The notes beneath the pieces were generated by a model that was given only the letters and a program-made list of their open reading frames with translations, was not told the origin of the DNA and did no database searches. DNA of 32,907 nucleotides from Streptomyces carpinensis (lineage in GTDB: Bacteria > Actinomycetota > Actinomycetes > Streptomycetales > Streptomycetaceae). The DNA lies in NCBI RefSeq assembly GCF_002154505.1, contig NZ_MUBM01000139.1, positions 1 to 32,907 on the forward strand, written 5' to 3'. This document shows positions 30,037 to 32,907 of this stretch, one piece after another. The position numbers were made by a program, and so were the translations under genes. Within the stretch, counting starts at the first letter, position 1, and each line of letters begins with the position of its first letter.

Positions 30037-31737
30037 TCAGAACCCGGCCGGCTCGGTGTACACCCCCCACTCGTCCCGCAGCACCCCGCAGATCTCACCG
30101 AGCGTCGCCTCGGCGCGCACCGCCTGAAGCATCGGCTCGATCATGTTGGCCCCGGAACGCGCGGCTGCCAGCATGGCGTCCAGCGCCGAGCGCACGGCGG
30201 TCTCGTCCCGCGCCGCCTTCCGGCCGGAGAGCACCCGCACCTGCTCCCGTTCCACCTCGTGGCTCACCCGCAGGATCTCCAGGTCCCCGGTGACGGACCC
30301 GGTGTGCACGTTGACGCCGACGACCTTCTTGTCGCCCTTCTCCAGCGCCTGCTGGTACCGGAACGCCGACTCGGCGATCTCACCCGTGAACCAGCCGTCC
30401 TCGATGCCCCGCAGGATGCCGGAGGTGATCGGCCCGATCGGGTGCTGTCCGTCGGGGTGGGCGCGCAGGCCCCGCTCCTTGATCTGCTCGAAGATCTTCT
30501 CGGCGTCCGCCTCGATCCGGTCCGTCAGCTGCTCGACGTACCACGAACCGCCCAGCGGGTCGGCGACGTTGGCGACGCCGGTCTCCTCCATCAGCACCTG
30601 CTGCGTGCGCAGCGCGATCTCCGCCGCCTGCTCGGAGGGGAGTGCCAGGGTCTCGTCCAGGGCGTTGGTGTGCAGGGAGTTGGTGCCGCCGAGGACCGCC
30701 GCCAGGGCCTCCACCGCCGTGCGCACGACGTTGTTGTACGGCTGCTGGGCGGTCAGCGAGACACCGGCGGTCTGCGTGTGGAACCGCAGCCACTGGGCCT
30801 TCTCCGACTTCGCGCCGTAGACGTCCCGCATCCAGCGCGCCCAGATGCGGCGCGCCGCGCGGAACTTGGCGATCTCCTCGAAGAAGTCGACGTGCGCGTC
30901 GAAGAAGAAGGACAGGCCGGGCGCGAAGACGTCCACGTCCAGGCCGCGGCTGAGGCCCAGCTCGACGTAGCCGAAGCCGTCCGCGAGGGTGTACGCCAGC
31001 TCCTGCGCGGCCGTGGCCCCGGCCTCGCGGATGTGGTAGCCGGAGACCGACAGGGGCTTGTAGGCGGGGATGCGCGAGGCGCAGTGCTCCATCAGGTCGC
31101 CGATGAGGCGCAGGTGCGGCTCGGGCTGGAAGAGCCACTCCTTCTGGGCGATGTACTCCTTGAAGATGTCCGTCTGGAGCGTGCCGTTGAGGACGGAGGT
31201 GTCCACGCCCTGCCGCTCGGCGGCGACCAGGTACATGCAGAAGACGGGGACGGCCGGCCCGCTGATCGTCATCGAGGTGGTGACGTCACCGAGCGGGATG
31301 TCCTTGAACAGGACCTCCATGTCGGCGGCGGAGTCGATGGCCACCCCGCAGTGGCCGACCTCGCCCAGCGAGCGCGGGTCGTCGGAGTCGCGGCCCATGA
31401 GCGTGGGCATGTCGAAGGCGACCGAGAGCCCGCCTCCGCCGTTGCGGAGGATCATCTTGTAGCGCTCGTTGGTCTGCTCGGCGTTGCCGAACCCGGCGAA
31501 CTGCCGGATGGTCCAGGTCCGCCCTCGGTAGCCGGTCGGATACAGCCCGCGCGTGAAGGGGTACTCACCGGGCCAGCCGATCCGCTCGAAGCCTTCGTAG
31601 TCGTCCCCGGGCCGGGGTCCGTACACCGGCTCCACGGGGTCGCCGGAGAGCGTGGTGAAGTCCGCGTCGCGCTTGCGGGCGGCGTCGTACCGGGCCTGCC
31701 AGCGACGGCGGCCCTCTTCGATGGCGTGAGCGTCCAT
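30037..31737 (-). CDS. icmA: Isobutyryl-CoA mutase, large (substrate-binding) subunit
   Basis: Encodes 566 residues, the exact length of known Streptomyces IcmA. With the B12-binding IcmB subunit (not in this window) it interconverts isobutyryl-CoA and n-butyryl-CoA, linking valine breakdown to fatty acid and polyketide precursors. It is a methylmalonyl-CoA mutase-type TIM barrel (TWTIRQFAGFGNAEQTNERY, then GGLSVAFDMPTLMGRDSDD) without a C-terminal cobalamin domain. Phe80 and Gln198 replace the Tyr89 and Arg207 of methylmalonyl-CoA mutase; this pair is the published ICM signature. ATG 31737 has only a weak ribosome site (GAAAG). A perfect 20-bp palindrome lies 9 nt upstream. Confidence 0.95.
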   Translation of the reverse strand: MDAHAIEEGRRRWQARYDAARKRDADFTTLSGDPVEPVYGPRPGDDYEGFERIGWPGEYPFTRGLYPTGYRGRTWTIRQFAGFGNAEQTNERYKMILRNGGGGLSVAFDMPTLMGRDSDDPRSLGEVGHCGVAIDSAADMEVLFKDIPLGDVTTSMTISGPAVPVFCMYLVAAERQGVDTSVLNGTLQTDIFKEYIAQKEWLFQPEPHLRLIGDLMEHCASRIPAYKPLSVSGYHIREAGATAAQELAYTLADGFGYVELGLSRGLDVDVFAPGLSFFFDAHVDFFEEIAKFRAARRIWARWMRDVYGAKSEKAQWLRFHTQTAGVSLTAQQPYNNVVRTAVEALAAVLGGTNSLHTNALDETLALPSEQAAEIALRTQQVLMEETGVANVADPLGGSWYVEQLTDRIEADAEKIFEQIKERGLRAHPDGQHPIGPITSGILRGIEDGWFTGEIAESAFRYQQALEKGDKKVVGVNVHTGSVTGDLEILRVSHEVEREQVRVLSGRKAARDETAVRSALDAMLAAARSGANMIEPMLQAVRAEATLGEICGVLRDEWGVYTEPAGF

Positions 31738-31746
31738 GCTTTCAAT

Positions 31747-31766
31747 TTACTAGGACGTCCTAGTAA
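31747..31766. promoter_or_regulatory. Perfect 20-bp palindromic operator before icmA
   Basis: TTACTAGGACGTCCTAGTAA is its own reverse complement. It lies 9 nt upstream of the icmA ATG, so bound protein would block transcription start or early elongation. Nearby candidates for the binding protein are the MarR regulator at 32304 and the TetR regulator at 29266. Confidence 0.75.
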
Positions 31767-31779
31767 CTGTCGACGGCTG

Positions 31780-31810
31780 ACCGCCGTACGCGGGTGTGAC
31801 GTACGGCGGT
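31780..31810 (-). terminator. Terminator after the DUF3817 gene
   Basis: ACCGCCGTACG (31780-31790) pairs perfectly with CGTACGGCGGT (31800-31810) around a 9-nt loop, 4 nt beyond the DUF3817 stop on the minus strand. It insulates icmA from upstream transcription. Confidence 0.85.
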
Positions 31811-31814
31811 GCGG

Positions 31815-32153
31815 TTACGCCTCGGCGACCGCGGGCGCACCGTCGGCGGCCGTGGCCTCGAGCTCGCGGCTGACCCTGCGCTCCACGAAGAAGGCGGCGG
31901 TCGGGATGGTCCCGGCCAGCAGCACCCACAGCTGCTTGGCGACCGGCCACTTCGCCTTGGAGCCCAGGTCGAAGGCGAAGATCAGGTAGATGACGTACAG
32001 CCATCCGTGCGCGATGCCGATGACGGTGGTGAACTTGGCGGCGCCGTCGATCTGGAGGCCGTACTTGGCGATCACGCCGAGGGTCAGCAGGACCAGCAGC
32101 ACGCCGGTGACGTAGGCCATGACGCGGTAGCGGGTCAGCACGCTCTTCTTCAT
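31815..32153 (-). CDS. DUF3817-type small membrane protein
   Basis: Encodes 112 residues with three hydrophobic helices: YVTGVLLVLLTLGVIAKYG, VIGIAHGWLYVIYLIFAF and LWVLLAGTIPTAAFFVERR. The histidine in IAHGWLYVIY is a family feature of DUF3817 (recognised from memory). ATG 32153 is chosen over the ORF's upstream GTG-type starts because homologues begin MKKS near here. TACGCT (32166-32161) lies 7 nt upstream, which fits a leaderless mRNA. Function is unknown. Confidence 0.85.
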   Translation of the reverse strand: MKKSVLTRYRVMAYVTGVLLVLLTLGVIAKYGLQIDGAAKFTTVIGIAHGWLYVIYLIFAFDLGSKAKWPVAKQLWVLLAGTIPTAAFFVERRVSRELEATAADGAPAVAEA

Positions 32154-32303
32154 GGAGTCGAGCGTAACCGCCCGTTCCGGGAGATCTTGTCCCGGGTCGC
32201 CCCCGGCTCCCCCAGCACGTCCGGGGCGTGTGTCGGGCCTCACGGGAGGCGTGAGTCGGGCCTTGCCGAAGGGCGCGTGCCGGTCCTCGCCGAAAGTCTT
32301 GCG

Positions 32304-32813
32304 TCAGTCCTCGTCGAAGTCGTTCGCGGCGATGCGCAGCGGGCGCAGCATCGCGAAGATCTCCGCGCACTCCTCGGCGTCGTAGGCGCTCAGGCCGAAG
32401 TCCATCGCCATCAGGTCGCGGGTGGCCGACTCGACCACCTCGCGGCCCTTGTCGGTGATGACGGCGAGGGTGCCTCGGCCGTCGTTGGGGTTGGGGCGCT
32501 TGGCCACCAGGCCCGACCTGACCAGGCGGTCGACGGTGTTCGTCACGGACGTGGGATGCACCATGAGCCGCTCACCGATCTTGGACATCGGCAGCTCGCC
32601 GGCCTTGGAGAAGGTGAGCAGCACCAGGGCCTCGTACCGCGCGAACGTCAGTCCGTACGGCTTGACCACCGCGTCGACCTCGGCCAGCAGGATCTGGTGC
32701 GCACGCATGATGGAGGTGATCGCCGCCATGGACGGCACGCTTCCCCAACGCTGCTTCCAGAGCTCGTCGGCGCGGGCGATGGGGTCGAACGGGAGACTGA
32801 GGGGCTTGGGCAC
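32304..32813 (-). CDS. MarR family transcriptional regulator
   Basis: Encodes 169 residues of a winged-helix MarR protein. The dimerisation helix (SMAAITSIMRAHQILLAEVD) precedes the recognition helix region PMSKIGERLMVHPTSVTNTVDRLVRSGLV and the wing PNDGRGTLAVITDKG. MarR dimers bind palindromes and respond to small ligands, often aromatic or acyl compounds. Its closest operator-like palindrome is the one before icmA. GTG 32813 lacks a ribosome site and lies 8 nt after a good -10, so it is probably leaderless. Confidence 0.92.
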   Translation of the reverse strand: MPKPLSLPFDPIARADELWKQRWGSVPSMAAITSIMRAHQILLAEVDAVVKPYGLTFARYEALVLLTFSKAGELPMSKIGERLMVHPTSVTNTVDRLVRSGLVAKRPNPNDGRGTLAVITDKGREVVESATRDLMAMDFGLSAYDAEECAEIFAMLRPLRIAANDFDED

Positions 32814-32821
32814 GTCACCAG

Positions 32822-32850
32822 ACCCTACCCGTCGGTCATATCGTGGTCAG
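32822..32850 (-). promoter_or_regulatory. Candidate leaderless promoter of the MarR gene
   Basis: On the minus strand CTGACC (32850-32845) and TAGGGT (32827-32822) are 17 bp apart. The GTG start follows 8 nt after the -10. The remaining bases to the window edge show nothing further. Confidence 0.55.
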
Positions 32851-32907
32851 CCCCGTCTCGCCTTTCGGTCCCGGGGAGGATCGCGACGGGGGCGTGCGGG
32901 GTGGGAG

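Noticed and set aside
1..32907. CRISPR arrays, insertion sequences, rRNA and tRNA genes
   Set aside because: No regularly spaced short repeats with unique spacers, no transposase motif and no structural RNA gene were recognised.

Overview
The window is high-GC actinobacterial DNA, almost certainly Streptomyces. The evidence is GC-rich third codon positions, GTG starts, long antisense open frames caused by GC bias, a rpsB-tsf-pyrH-frr-cdsA translation and lipid block, a LAETG sortase substrate, DUF6230/DUF6114 proteins and isobutyryl-CoA mutase.

Layout. (1) 1-5.5 kb: a 253-bp duplicate of the 3' part of rpsB at the left edge, a three-box DnaA-type cluster, then rpsB, tsf, pyrH, frr and cdsA, closed by a strong terminator. 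(2) 5.7-8.6 kb: a large secreted amidase with five 52-residue repeats, on the minus strand. (3) 8.6-10.0 kb: a sparse, probably decayed accessory stretch. It holds four iterated 11-bp-spaced motif pairs and one 66-aa membrane protein with glycine at every seventh residue. (4) 10.0-15.1 kb: rlmN, then a TPP riboswitch and the thiamine ABC transporter thiB-thiP-thiQ. (5) 15.2-16.6 kb: a LAETG surface protein and a VOC protein, both minus strand. (6) About 17.2 kb: two N-terminally truncated genes abut head to head, a permease C-terminus on minus and a response-regulator C-terminus on plus. This looks like a rearrangement breakpoint. (7) 17.7-24.6 kb: an HTH regulator and pfkA converge; divergent from pfkA come pta, ackA and a probably leaderless pyk. 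(8) 24.7-27.4 kb: DUF6230, DUF6114 and a secreted protein with LEA-like 11-residue repeats, minus strand. (9) 27.4-28.0 kb: non-coding DNA with a cluster of TTAC-type dyads. (10) 28.0-32.8 kb: a thioredoxin/TPR co-chaperone, a TetR regulator, icmA under a perfect 20-bp palindrome, a DUF3817 membrane protein and a MarR regulator.

From memory of the S. coelicolor map (not searched), rpsB to rlmN correspond to about SCO5624-SCO5645 in ascending order. The block from pfkA to icmA corresponds to about SCO5426-SCO5415 in descending order. The two halves would thus be in inverted relative orientation, meeting at the 17.2 kb junction.

Functionally, the first block supplies ribosomal protein S2, EF-Ts, UMP kinase, ribosome recycling factor and CDP-diacylglycerol synthase. 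The second half combines a glycolytic and acetate node (Pfk, Pyk, Pta, Ack) with interconversion of isobutyryl-CoA and butyryl-CoA by IcmA. Several genes (pyk, marR, the HTH gene, the DUF3817 gene) have a -10-like hexamer 6-8 nt before the start codon, as expected for leaderless mRNAs.
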